NCBI GenBank assembly: GCA_947625785.1 | Contig: CANQPS010000001.1 | Location: 1 to 64,000, forward strand | Direction: 5' to 3' | Length of the DNA: 64,000 nucleotides | Source of the DNA: an uncultured Clostridia bacterium | GTDB taxonomy: Bacteria > Bacillota > Clostridia > Oscillospirales > Acutalibacteraceae | Shown here: positions 8,876-17,943 of the stretch, piece after piece | Position numbering within the stretch: the stretch's first letter is position 1 | Layout: each line of letters starts with the position of its first letter | The notes under the pieces: generated by a model | Told to the model about the DNA's origin: nothing | The model's database searches: none | What the model saw: only the letters and a program-made list of their open reading frames with translations | Program-made: the position numbers and the translations under genes

Positions 8876-9754
8876 ATGATAAAAAGTATGACGGGCTTCG
8901 GAAGATATGAAGAAAAATTTGATGGAAGAAGTATTTATGTTGAATTGAAGTCTGTAAATCATAGATATTTGGAGTTTTCTTGTCATACCACAAGAGGTTA
9001 CTCGTTTTTGGAAGATAAATTAAAATCCCTGATACAAAATCGTGTATCAAGGGGCAAAGTCGATATGCTTGTTTCAATAGAGGCGGATACATCAAAAGAA
9101 TGTGAAATAGAAGTTAACCATTCGGTTGCAAGCGGATATGTTAACGCTATGAAAGAACTTATAAAAGTTTATCATCTGCCTGATGATATATCGGTTTCGT
9201 CATTAACAAGATATAGCGATATATTTTCAGTGCATAAGGTTAATGAGAATGAAGAAGAACTTTGGCAAATGGTTCAGTCTGTCGCAAATAAAGCCATAGA
9301 CAATTTTGTTGCTATGCGTGAAATTGAAGGTAAGCGTATGGAATATGATATCAGAAGTCATTCTGATATTATTTTGGATATTATAAGTAAAATCGAAAAG
9401 CGTTCTCCAATAACCGTACAAGAATACAGCATTAAACTTAAAAATAGAATTCAGGAGCTTATAGGTGACTATAAATTAGATGAACAAAGACTTATTACTG
9501 AGGTGGCAATATTCGCTGATAAAGTTGCCGTTGCTGAGGAAACTGTAAGATTAAGAAGTCATTTTATGCAGCTCGATGAATTTTTAAGGAGTGATTGTCC
9601 TGTTGGCAGAAAAATAGATTTTATTATCCAAGAAATGAATAGAGAAGCCAATACTATTGGCTCAAAAGTTGCAGACGCTGAAATTGCACATTTAGTTGTT
9701 GACTTAAAATCAGAAATAGAAAAAATTCGTGAACAAATTCAAAATATTGAATAA
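8876..9754 (+). CDS. YicC/YloC family endoribonuclease
   Basis: 292 residues with the family's conserved N-terminus (SMTGFGR) and C-terminal segment (FIIQEMNREANTIGSK) typical of YicC/YloC. Family members are reported RNA endonucleases acting in mRNA and small-RNA turnover. It opens the conserved block yicC-remA-gmk-rpoZ, the same order as yloC-remA-gmk-rpoZ in Bacillus. The remA start is 17 bases downstream. The start ATG has only a weak upstream GAGATGA site but fits the family N-terminus. Confidence 0.9.
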   Translation: MIKSMTGFGRYEEKFDGRSIYVELKSVNHRYLEFSCHTTRGYSFLEDKLKSLIQNRVSRGKVDMLVSIEADTSKECEIEVNHSVASGYVNAMKELIKVYHLPDDISVSSLTRYSDIFSVHKVNENEEELWQMVQSVANKAIDNFVAMREIEGKRMEYDIRSHSDIILDIISKIEKRSPITVQEYSIKLKNRIQELIGDYKLDEQRLITEVAIFADKVAVAEETVRLRSHFMQLDEFLRSDCPVGRKIDFIIQEMNREANTIGSKVADAEIAHLVVDLKSEIEKIREQIQNIE

Positions 9755-9770
9755 ATAAGGTGATTTTGTA

Positions 9771-10037
9771 ATGAAGCTTATTAATATAGGTTTTGGAAAT
9801 ATGGTTTTGGCAAGTCGTGTAGTTGCTGTTGTAAGTCCTGATTCTGCACCAATAAAGCGAATTGTTCAGAATTCCAAAGAAAACGGTAGTTTGATAGATG
9901 CCTCTTATGGCAGAAAAACAAAATCTGTTATTATTACTGATAGTAATCATATAGTTTTATCGGCTCTTCACCCTGAAACTATCGCAAGCAGGTTGAATGG
10001 TAAAGATGATAATACTATTTTAGAGGGGGAAAACTAA
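9771..10037 (+). CDS. remA: RemA-like DUF370 regulator
   Basis: 88 residues, a typical length. The protein matches the extracellular matrix regulator RemA (YlzA): [10 protein letters not shown] start, NMV near residue 16 and the conserved GRKTKSVI segment near residue 45. In B. subtilis RemA is a DNA-binding activator of biofilm matrix and osmoprotection genes. It sits between yicC and gmk as in Bacillus, only 5 bases before gmk. Whether it controls matrix genes here is inference. Confidence 0.92.
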   Translation: MKLINIGFGNMVLASRVVAVVSPDSAPIKRIVQNSKENGSLIDASYGRKTKSVIITDSNHIVLSALHPETIASRLNGKDDNTILEGEN

Positions 10038-10042
10038 GCGGT

Positions 10043-10657
10043 ATGATTAATAGAAAAGGTCTGTTATTTGTGATTTCGGGACCATCAGGCGTTGGAAAAG
10101 GTACTGTTGTAAAGAAAATATTAGAGATTGATAAAAATATTAAATTATCTGTATCTGCAACAACAAGAAGTCCACGAAATGGTGAAGTAGATGGTGTGGA
10201 TTACCACTTTATCAGCAAAAACGATTTTGAAAAACTTATAAAAGAAAATGGTATTGTGGAATATACTCAATATTGTAATAATTATTATGGTACACCAAGA
10301 AAACAGGCAGAAGATTGGATTAATAACTGTAATGATGTAATTTTTGAAATCGAAATTGATGGGAAACAACAGGTAGAAAAAAATATGGATAAGATAATAA
10401 GTATATTTGTTATGCCCCCATCTCTGGAAGTACTCGAACACAGACTTAAAAAAAGAGGAACGGAAAGTCAGGAAGTTATATCACAAAGATTACAAACTGC
10501 CATAAATGAAATGAAACAAGCCCATACTTATGATTACATAGTTATAAACGGTGCTCTTGAAGATTGTGTTCAAGATATACTGTCTATTATAAAAACAGAA
10601 AAACTAAAATCTGAATTGATGAATGATTTTGTAGAAGGAGTGCTTAGTAATGTATAG
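10043..10657 (+). CDS. gmk: Guanylate kinase
   Basis: 204 residues. It phosphorylates GMP to GDP using ATP in the cytoplasm, an essential step of guanine nucleotide synthesis and recycling. The P-loop GPSGVGKGT lies at residues 13-21. The GMP-binding region TTRSPRNGEVDGVDYHF follows at about 41-57, and the lid has the expected RLKKRG and SQRL arginines. Its end overlaps the rpoZ start by 8 bases, suggesting translational coupling. Confidence 0.96.
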   Translation: MINRKGLLFVISGPSGVGKGTVVKKILEIDKNIKLSVSATTRSPRNGEVDGVDYHFISKNDFEKLIKENGIVEYTQYCNNYYGTPRKQAEDWINNCNDVIFEIEIDGKQQVEKNMDKIISIFVMPPSLEVLEHRLKKRGTESQEVISQRLQTAINEMKQAHTYDYIVINGALEDCVQDILSIIKTEKLKSELMNDFVEGVLSNV

Positions 10658-10853
10658 ACCGTCAATAGATGATATGTTTGAAGGCAAGGAAAGCAGGTAC
10701 GCATTAGTTATAGGTGTTGCAAAAAGGGCAAGGGAGATTGCTGATAATATGATTAGGAATAAAGAAAAATTTAATACAAAGCCTGTTATACTTGCCATTG
10801 ATGATTTTAAAAATCATAAGTACAATATAATTGAACCGGAAGTAAATGATTAA
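10650..10853 (+). CDS. rpoZ: RNA polymerase omega subunit
   Basis: 67 residues, small but normal for Firmicute omega. The N-terminus MYRPSIDDM and the segment SRYALVIGVAKRAREI carry the conserved core that wraps the beta-prime C-terminus. It overlaps gmk upstream and priA downstream (8 bases each), so translation of all three is likely coupled. The coaBC gene usually found between rpoZ and priA in Bacillus is absent here. Confidence 0.94.
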   Translation: MYRPSIDDMFEGKESRYALVIGVAKRAREIADNMIRNKEKFNTKPVILAIDDFKNHKYNIIEPEVND

Positions 10854-13296
10854 TTTAAATCTGAATATTGCAAAAATTGCTGTTGATAATGTTAAGTATC
10901 ATTTTGATAAATTATACGATTATATTATTCCTGATGATATGATTAATAAAGCGTTAATCGGTTGTCGTGTAATGATAAATTTTAGAAACAGTATAAGACA
11001 GGGCATTATTATTGAAACAGTAAAAGCTGATACAACAAATCAAAATTTAAAGCCTTTAATGGCAATCATAGACAAAGCTCCTCTACTCAATAATGAGATG
11101 TTGGGGCTTGCCCTGTTTATAAAGGACAGATATTTTTGTACACTTTATGATGCGGTAAAGTCTATGCTGCCAATAGGATTGTTTTTAAAGAAAAAAACTA
11201 ATTATACAGTTAATCATAACTTTAAAGATGATAGTATAATCTTGTCGTTTGAGGAGCAGCAAATTGTTGATTATATTATTAATAATCCTAAAAAGAACGA
11301 AGAAGATTACATTCTCAAAGCAATGGGATACAACAACAATCATATATTGCTTAAACTTGTTGAAAAGAATGTTCTGCTCAGAGAGTATTCTATGAAAAGA
11401 ACTATCGAAGATAAAACAATGAGAATGGTTGCTCTCAATGAAGATAATTTTAACAGCGACGATAAGCTCTCTCCAAAGCAAAAAGAAGTATATAAAGTTT
11501 TATGTGACTGTGGTTGTGCATCTGTAAAAGAACTTTGTTATTTTGTTGGTGTTACGCTAACCGTTGTTGATGGACTTGTAAAAAAGGGAAAAGCGTTTTA
11601 TTATGACGCTGAACCTCCCGAAAAACAATTTAGTGATAGTACTATAAAAACAAACGAAATAATCCTGACGCCTGAACAAAATAAAGTGTATAAAAATCTA
11701 TTATTACAAAGTAATATGGGTAAAGGCTCTGTTGCGTTGCTATACGGCATAACGGGCAGTGGAAAAACATCTGTCTTTATGAAATTAATTGATGATACCA
11801 TTTCTAAAAATAAAAATGTTATAGTTATGGTGCCTGAAATTGCCTTGACACCGCAGCTTTTAAAATTATTTGTTAATAGATATGGTGAAAATATTGCTGT
11901 ATTTCATAGCAGATTAACTTTATCTAAAAGACTTGATGAATGGAAAAAAGTTAAAAATGGTAAAACTCGGATTGCAATAGGTACTCGTTCTGCAATATTT
12001 GCTCCTATGGAAAATATAGGTCTTATAGTTATGGACGAGGAACAGGAGAGTTCTTATAAATCGTCTTCTTCTCCGAGATTTCACGCAAGAGAACTTGCAA
12101 AATACAGGTGTAATTATAATAATTGTATGCTTTTATTAGCGTCAGCAACACCATCTGTCGAGAGTTTTTATTATGCAAACAATAATGTATATTCTTTAAA
12201 CAGATTATCTAAAAGATATGGTAAAGCAATTTTGCCCTATGTTAAGATTGCTGATATGAACCAAGAACTTGACACAGGTAATACAACGGAGTTTAGCGAA
12301 AGTCTTTTAAAAGCAATAGATAAAAATTTAAAGAATAAGAAACAATCTATAATTTTATTAAATAGACGAGGATATAATACATTTGTTTCCTGCAGAGAAT
12401 GCGGAGAAGTTTACAGTTGTCCAAATTGCAGTATATCTATGACATATCATTCTGCAAATAATAGACTTATGTGTCATTACTGTAATTTTTCGATTCCCTT
12501 TACAAATGAATGTCCAAATTGTCATAGCAAAAAATTAAGATATTCAGGTACGGGAACTCAAAGGGCTGAAACAGATTTACAGGAGATTTTTCCTAATGCC
12601 AAAATTTTGCGTTTAGATGCAGACGCCACTATGGCAAAATATGCTCACGAAAAATTGTTGGGTGATTTTGCCGATGGAAAATATGATATTATGATTGGTA
12701 CGCAAATGGTAGCGAAAGGTCTTGATTTTCCTAAGGTAACGCTTGTGGGAGTTCTGTCGGCAGATAATATATTATTCGGTGATGATTTCAGAAGTTATGA
12801 AAGGGCTTTTTCCCTTATGACGCAGGTTGTAGGCCGTTCAGGCCGTGGAAGTGAAAAAGGTATTGCAATAATTCAAACATATACACCTGAAAACGATATT
12901 ATAACTCTTGCGTCTAACCAAGATTATGACAGCTTCTATAATAATGAAATAAAATTACGAAAATCGTTATTATATCCACCGTTTGTAGATATATGTCTTG
13001 TAGGCTTTATCGGACAAAAACAGGATTTAACAAAAAAAGCATCTGAATATTTTCTTAAAACGATGATAGATTTGGCAAAAAATAAATATTCTGATTTACC
13101 TATGAGGGTGCTTGGTGTATCTTCCGCAGCCGTTGCTAAGATAAACAATAAATATAGATATAAAATTATATTAAAAATTAAAAATACAAAAAAAATGCGT
13201 TTAATGTTGTCCGAATTATTGGCAAATTTTGAACAAAATAAATTTTTTGGCAGTATTAGTGCGTATATTGACATAAATCCAGATAGTATATTATAG
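10846..13296 (+). CDS. priA: Primosomal protein N' (replication restart helicase)
   Basis: 816 residues. It recognises stalled forks and reloads the replicative helicase. An N-terminal DNA-binding domain (about 1-110) is followed by a helicase core with Walker A GITGSGKT near residue 303 and a DEEQ box near 397. Two zinc pairs sit in the CRECGEVYSCPNC and CHYCNF...CPNC region (about 513-565). Helicase motifs GTQMVAKGLDF and QVVGRSGRG are intact. Unlike most neighbours it is preceded by an overlap rather than a spacer. Full length, no defects. Confidence 0.96.
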   Translation: MINLNLNIAKIAVDNVKYHFDKLYDYIIPDDMINKALIGCRVMINFRNSIRQGIIIETVKADTTNQNLKPLMAIIDKAPLLNNEMLGLALFIKDRYFCTLYDAVKSMLPIGLFLKKKTNYTVNHNFKDDSIILSFEEQQIVDYIINNPKKNEEDYILKAMGYNNNHILLKLVEKNVLLREYSMKRTIEDKTMRMVALNEDNFNSDDKLSPKQKEVYKVLCDCGCASVKELCYFVGVTLTVVDGLVKKGKAFYYDAEPPEKQFSDSTIKTNEIILTPEQNKVYKNLLLQSNMGKGSVALLYGITGSGKTSVFMKLIDDTISKNKNVIVMVPEIALTPQLLKLFVNRYGENIAVFHSRLTLSKRLDEWKKVKNGKTRIAIGTRSAIFAPMENIGLIVMDEEQESSYKSSSSPRFHARELAKYRCNYNNCMLLLASATPSVESFYYANNNVYSLNRLSKRYGKAILPYVKIADMNQELDTGNTTEFSESLLKAIDKNLKNKKQSIILLNRRGYNTFVSCRECGEVYSCPNCSISMTYHSANNRLMCHYCNFSIPFTNECPNCHSKKLRYSGTGTQRAETDLQEIFPNAKILRLDADATMAKYAHEKLLGDFADGKYDIMIGTQMVAKGLDFPKVTLVGVLSADNILFGDDFRSYERAFSLMTQVVGRSGRGSEKGIAIIQTYTPENDIITLASNQDYDSFYNNEIKLRKSLLYPPFVDICLVGFIGQKQDLTKKASEYFLKTMIDLAKNKYSDLPMRVLGVSSAAVAKINNKYRYKIILKIKNTKKMRLMLSELLANFEQNKFFGSISAYIDINPDSIL

Positions 13297-13323
13297 TATA
13301 AAGAAAATAGGAGGCAATTTTTT

Positions 13324-13797
13324 ATGGCTATAAGAAATATTGTAAAAGAAGGCGACGAAATCTTAACTAAGGTTTGCCGAAAAGTAGAAAAATTTGATGC
13401 TAAACTTCATACTTTACTTGATGATATGTATGAAACTATGAATATGGCTAATGGAATAGGTATTGCTGCCCCGCAAGTTGGAATTTTGCGTAGAGTTGTT
13501 GTTATAGACACTGGAGAAAAAAAGTTAGAACTTGTTAATCCTGAAATTATTTCTCAATCGGGCGAACAAAGAGAAAATGAAGGCTGTTTGTCTTGTCCCG
13601 GCGAATATGGTATAACTGTAAGACCATATAAAGTAACTGTTAAAGCTCAAGATAGAAACGGTAATGAGTTTAAGGTGAGCGGTGAGGCATTACTTGCAAG
13701 AGCATTATGTCACGAAATAGACCACTTAGACGGAATATTATTCAAGAAACACACTATAAGAATGTTGACAGAAGAAGATTTAAAAAATATGAGATGA
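13324..13797 (+). CDS. def: Peptide deformylase
   Basis: 157 residues, standard for a type 1 enzyme. It removes the N-formyl group from nascent proteins. All three motifs are present: [10 protein letters not shown] (about 41-50), EGCLSCPG (about 84-91) with the metal-binding Cys, and HEIDHLDG (about 127-134) with the two metal-binding His and catalytic Glu. The ATG start has an AGGAGG site. fmt follows after 12 bases, so formylation and deformylation genes are linked. Confidence 0.97.
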   Translation: MAIRNIVKEGDEILTKVCRKVEKFDAKLHTLLDDMYETMNMANGIGIAAPQVGILRRVVVIDTGEKKLELVNPEIISQSGEQRENEGCLSCPGEYGITVRPYKVTVKAQDRNGNEFKVSGEALLARALCHEIDHLDGILFKKHTIRMLTEEDLKNMR

Positions 13798-13809
13798 GGC
13801 GATTTATAT

Positions 13810-14727
13810 ATGAATATCGTTTTTATGGGGACGCCGGATTTTGCTGTTCCGTGCCTTGAAAGTATTATAAATGCAGGTCATACGGTATCCGCCGTATTCA
13901 GCCAGCCTGATAAACCAAAAGGTCGTGGATATACATTAACTCCGCCGCCTGTTAAAGTTTGTGCCTTATCACATAATATAAGTGTATATCAGCCAAATAC
14001 CCTGAAAGATGATGAAACTTTTAATATTATTAAAAGTTTATCTCCTGATGTTATTGTAGTTGTAGCTTACGGCAAAATCTTGCCGAAAAACATACTTGAT
14101 TTGCCGAAATATGCTTGTGTAAATGTTCACGCATCGCTATTGCCTAAGTATAGAGGTGCTGCACCTATACATTGGAGCATTATTAATGGTGAGGAAGTAA
14201 CAGGTGTTACTACTATGCTTATGGATATTGGTCTTGATACGGGGGATATACTCCTAAAAAAAAGCGTTGCTATCGGTCAAAATGAAACCACCGGCGAATT
14301 GCACGATAGACTTGCGAAATGTGGGTCAGAATTAATCGTTGAAACCCTTGAAAAACTTGAAAATGGGGATTGTCCAAGGGAAAAACAAGATAATAGTCTA
14401 TCTTGTTATTCTCCTATGATAACTAAGCAATTAGGAAATATTAATTGGAATAAATCGGCTAAGGAAATAAATGCTCTTGTAAGAGGTTTAAATCCGACAC
14501 CATCAGCATATACAAAGATTAATAATAAAATGCTTAAAATACATTCTTGTAAAATTGTAAACTATAATGGTAATGCCGGTGAAGTTATATCAGTAAACCC
14601 TTTTATAGTTGCCTGCGGCGAAAATGCTCTCGAAATAACAGAATTACAGATTGAGGGTAAAAAAAGAATGAAAACAGAAGATTTTTTAAGAGGATATAAT
14701 ATTGAAAAAGGTATAGTTTTAGGCTAA
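13810..14727 (+). CDS. fmt: Methionyl-tRNA formyltransferase
   Basis: 305 residues. It transfers a formyl group from 10-formyltetrahydrofolate to initiator Met-tRNA. The N-terminal GTPDFAVPCL and the catalytic segment HASLLPKYRGAAPIHW (about 107-122) with the downstream DTGD motif are intact; the C-terminal half (about 205-305) is the tRNA-binding OB domain. It is co-transcribed with def. Nothing unusual. Confidence 0.97.
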   Translation: MNIVFMGTPDFAVPCLESIINAGHTVSAVFSQPDKPKGRGYTLTPPPVKVCALSHNISVYQPNTLKDDETFNIIKSLSPDVIVVVAYGKILPKNILDLPKYACVNVHASLLPKYRGAAPIHWSIINGEEVTGVTTMLMDIGLDTGDILLKKSVAIGQNETTGELHDRLAKCGSELIVETLEKLENGDCPREKQDNSLSCYSPMITKQLGNINWNKSAKEINALVRGLNPTPSAYTKINNKMLKIHSCKIVNYNGNAGEVISVNPFIVACGENALEITELQIEGKKRMKTEDFLRGYNIEKGIVLG

Positions 14728-14757
14728 TAAATAAAAAATACAAGGATTTGATATAAA

Positions 14758-16098
14758 ATGAAGGCAAGGACAATAGCGTTTAAGGCACTTTTAAGAGTTG
14801 AAAAAGACAATTCCTATTCAAATATAGTTATCGACTCTATGATTAAAAAAAGCTCTATTGATAAAAAAGAAACGGCTTTTGCAACAATGCTTTTTTATGG
14901 GGTTTTAGAAAGAAAATTAACACTTGATTATATAATAAGTCAATTTTCTAAGATACCTCTAAAAAAATTACAAACAGAAATCTTGATAATACTCAGATTA
15001 GGTGTATATCAAATTATGTATGCTGATAAAATACCTGATTCTGCCGCTGTAAATGAAAGCGTTAATCTTGCTAAAAAAAATAAACTGATAAGTGCATCAG
15101 GTTTTATAAATGGTGTTTTGCGTTCGATTATAAGAGAAAAAAATAATATTATTTTCCCTAAAACTGACAATAATATTATTGAGTATTTATCAATAAAATA
15201 CTCTTGTCCTGTGAATATAATTAAACTTTGGCTGTCTGCTTATGGAAGAAATATTACGGAAAGTATTCTTGATTTTTCATTTGGCAGAGCGGATATTTCT
15301 GCAAGGGTAAATAATACAAAGATTGATATTAATAGTTTGAAACAATTATTAGACAATAAAAACATATCTTTATATGAATTTGATGGATTGGAAAATGCTG
15401 TTTTTCTTGAAAATACAGGTTCAATAGAAGATTTGGACGAATATCAGAATGGTTATTTTCATATTCAGGATATATCTTCACAAATTTGTTGTAATATATT
15501 AAATCCACAGCCCTATGAAACGGTTATAGATGTTTGTGCAGCACCCGGCGGAAAAAGTTTTACAATAGCTGAACTTATGAACAATAAAGGCAAAGTTATT
15601 TCTATGGATTTGTATAGGTCAAGATTAAATTTAGTTGAAAGTGGTGCAAAAAGGCTTGGACTTGATATAATAAAAACAATATGTAATGACGCAGCAAAAG
15701 ATATAGTCAATGGAGATTTGCCTCTATGTGATAAATTATTATGTGATGTTCCTTGCTCCGGACTTGGAATAATAAGACGCAAGGCTGAACTAAAATACAA
15801 AAATGATTTAGGGACAGATACTTTACCGGATATACAATATAAAATTTTAAGTAATTATTCAAAATTATTAAAAAAAGACGGAATACTTGTATATTCAACC
15901 TGCACCCTAAATCCAAAAGAAAATAATATGGTTGCAGACAGATTTTTGAGCGAAAATAAAGATTTTTCACCATTTACAATAAAGTTGCCAAAGAGTATAA
16001 TAAGAGGTATAGATGAGCCTTGCAATCAATTAACATTATTTCCTCATCTTAACAGGACAGACGGTTTTTTTGTGAGTGCTTTTATAAAAAATTCCTAA
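14758..16098 (+). CDS. rsmB: 16S rRNA m5C967 methyltransferase
   Basis: 446 residues. It methylates a cytosine in 16S rRNA using S-adenosylmethionine. An N-terminal NusB-like RNA-binding domain (about 1-130) precedes the Rossmann methyltransferase with the SAM motif DVCAAPGGKS near residue 259. The two catalytic cysteines sit in PCSGLG (about 333) and STCTLN (about 380). Position after fmt is as in Bacillus. The weak AAGGATTTG site still supports the ATG at 14758. Confidence 0.95.
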   Translation: MKARTIAFKALLRVEKDNSYSNIVIDSMIKKSSIDKKETAFATMLFYGVLERKLTLDYIISQFSKIPLKKLQTEILIILRLGVYQIMYADKIPDSAAVNESVNLAKKNKLISASGFINGVLRSIIREKNNIIFPKTDNNIIEYLSIKYSCPVNIIKLWLSAYGRNITESILDFSFGRADISARVNNTKIDINSLKQLLDNKNISLYEFDGLENAVFLENTGSIEDLDEYQNGYFHIQDISSQICCNILNPQPYETVIDVCAAPGGKSFTIAELMNNKGKVISMDLYRSRLNLVESGAKRLGLDIIKTICNDAAKDIVNGDLPLCDKLLCDVPCSGLGIIRRKAELKYKNDLGTDTLPDIQYKILSNYSKLLKKDGILVYSTCTLNPKENNMVADRFLSENKDFSPFTIKLPKSIIRGIDEPCNQLTLFPHLNRTDGFFVSAFIKNS

Positions 16099-16125
16099 TT
16101 CATTCAGGTTGAGGGAAGTGTTTTT

Positions 16126-17163
16126 ATGGTAGATATAAAATCTATGTATCTTCAAGAATTACAAGATGATTTTGCAGAACTCGGATTTCAAAAATTTAAT
16201 GCAATTCAAGTATATAAATGGCTGCATCAAAAATATGTAGTAAGTTTTGATGAAATGACAAATATTTCAAACAGTATGAGAAAAAAATTAGCCGAAAAAT
16301 ATTACATCTGTGTAGCAACTATTGAAAAAAAACTTGTTTCTGATTATGATAATACTGTAAAGTATCTTTTCAGATTTAACGATGGTGAGTGTGTTGAAAG
16401 TGTAATTATGAAATATCATCACGGATATACAATTTGTTTGTCAACACAAGTGGGCTGTAAAATGGGTTGTACATTTTGTGCAACAGGTATGAGCGGATTT
16501 TCGAGGAACCTTACTGCATCAGAAATATTATCACAGATTTATTCATCACAGGCAGATTTAGGTATAAAAATATCAAATATAGTTCTTATGGGTATGGGTG
16601 AACCACTTGATAATTATGATAATGTTGTAAGGTTTTTAAAGTTAGTTTCTGATGAGAACGGAATTAATATCGGTATGCGACATATATCTTTATCAACCTG
16701 CGGTTTGGTGGACAGAATATATGACCTCGCCGAACTTAATTTGCAGTTGACTTTATCCGTATCATTACACGCCCCTAATGATGAAATAAGAAATAAAACT
16801 ATGCCTGTTAATAAACGATATAATATCGAAAAACTTTTAAAGGCGTGCAAGTATTACGCTGATAAAACCAAAAGAAGAATATCTTTTGAATATGCTATGA
16901 TAGACGGAGTAAATGACAGTGATGAATGTGCCTTGCAACTTGCAAGGCGATTAAAGGGAATGTTGTGTCATATAAATTTAATACCCGTTAACGCCGTAAA
17001 AAATGGTATGAATTATAAAAAAAGTAAAATTGAAAGGCAAAAGGCTTTTATAAAAATACTCGCTAACAGTGGTATTACTGCCACTGTTAGAAGAACGCTT
17101 GGTTCTGATATAAATGCATCTTGTGGACAATTAAGAAGAAGTATTGTTCAAAGGGGGGAATAG
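16126..17163 (+). CDS. rlmN: Dual-specificity 23S rRNA/tRNA adenosine-C2 methyltransferase
   Basis: 345 residues. A radical-SAM enzyme making m2A in 23S rRNA (A2503) and some tRNAs. The cluster motif C111-x3-C115-x2-C118 (CKMGCTFC) is present, followed by the GMGEPL motif. The C-terminal catalytic Cys lies in SCGQLRR. The ATG start has a GAGGGAAG site. prpC begins 6 bases after its stop. RlmN, not the resistance variant Cfr, is indicated by the housekeeping context. Confidence 0.95.
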   Translation: MVDIKSMYLQELQDDFAELGFQKFNAIQVYKWLHQKYVVSFDEMTNISNSMRKKLAEKYYICVATIEKKLVSDYDNTVKYLFRFNDGECVESVIMKYHHGYTICLSTQVGCKMGCTFCATGMSGFSRNLTASEILSQIYSSQADLGIKISNIVLMGMGEPLDNYDNVVRFLKLVSDENGINIGMRHISLSTCGLVDRIYDLAELNLQLTLSVSLHAPNDEIRNKTMPVNKRYNIEKLLKACKYYADKTKRRISFEYAMIDGVNDSDECALQLARRLKGMLCHINLIPVNAVKNGMNYKKSKIERQKAFIKILANSGITATVRRTLGSDINASCGQLRRSIVQRGE

Positions 17164-17169
17164 TTTAAA

Positions 17170-17895
17170 ATGGAGGTTTATGGCAAAACAAATATTGGTC
17201 TTGTAAGAAAATTAAATGAAGATAACTTTTTTATTAAAAAAATAGATGAAGATGATTTATTAGCAGTTGTTTGTGATGGTATGGGCGGAGTCAACGGAGG
17301 AGATGTTGCGAGCAAAATGGCTGTTGATATAATATCCTCTGAGATATTGCAAGGATATTCTGAAAATTTATCTGAAAAAAATATCAGAGATTTAATATCA
17401 AATGCTATTGTACTTGCTAACAGTGATATTTTTACTTATGCAGAAGCTAATTCCTTAATTGGTATGGGTACAACGGCTGTTGTCGTTTTGGTATGTCACG
17501 ATATCGTATATATTGCAAATGTGGGCGATAGCAGATGCTATTTATTGAAAAAAGGCAACGCTATACAAGTTACAGAAGACCACTCTGTTGTACAGGAGCT
17601 TGTTAAAATGGGAAAAATAACTAAGGAGGAAGCAAGGGTTCACCCAAATAAAAACTTTATTACGAGGGCTGTTGGTGCGGAAAGCAAAATGATAGTTGAC
17701 CTTATTGAAATAGATTTTGTTAAAGGTGATATTTTAGTATTATGTTCAGACGGCTTGTCGAATTATATTGACGATAAATCTCTTGGTGAGTTATCCCTTA
17801 AATATAGGGGTAATGCTCTTTTAGATAATTATATAAAAATTGCACTTGACGGCGGCGGCAAAGATAATATAACTGTTGTTACCGTTGAAAAATAG
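17170..17895 (+). CDS. prpC: PP2C-type serine/threonine phosphatase PrpC
   Basis: 241 residues, soluble. It is the expected partner phosphatase of the adjacent kinase PrkC and removes phosphates from Ser/Thr residues. PPM metal-binding motifs are all present: DGMGGVNGGDVAS (about 37-49), NVGDSRCY (about 117-124), CSDGLSNYID (about 195-204) and GGKDNITVV (about 228-236). The prkC start lies 48 bases downstream in the same operon, the invariant order in Firmicutes. Confidence 0.95.
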   Translation: MEVYGKTNIGLVRKLNEDNFFIKKIDEDDLLAVVCDGMGGVNGGDVASKMAVDIISSEILQGYSENLSEKNIRDLISNAIVLANSDIFTYAEANSLIGMGTTAVVVLVCHDIVYIANVGDSRCYLLKKGNAIQVTEDHSVVQELVKMGKITKEEARVHPNKNFITRAVGAESKMIVDLIEIDFVKGDILVLCSDGLSNYIDDKSLGELSLKYRGNALLDNYIKIALDGGGKDNITVVTVEK

Positions 17896-17943
17896 GTTTT
17901 TATTTAATTTTTGTTCTTTTAAATTTGATAGGAGTTGATGTAA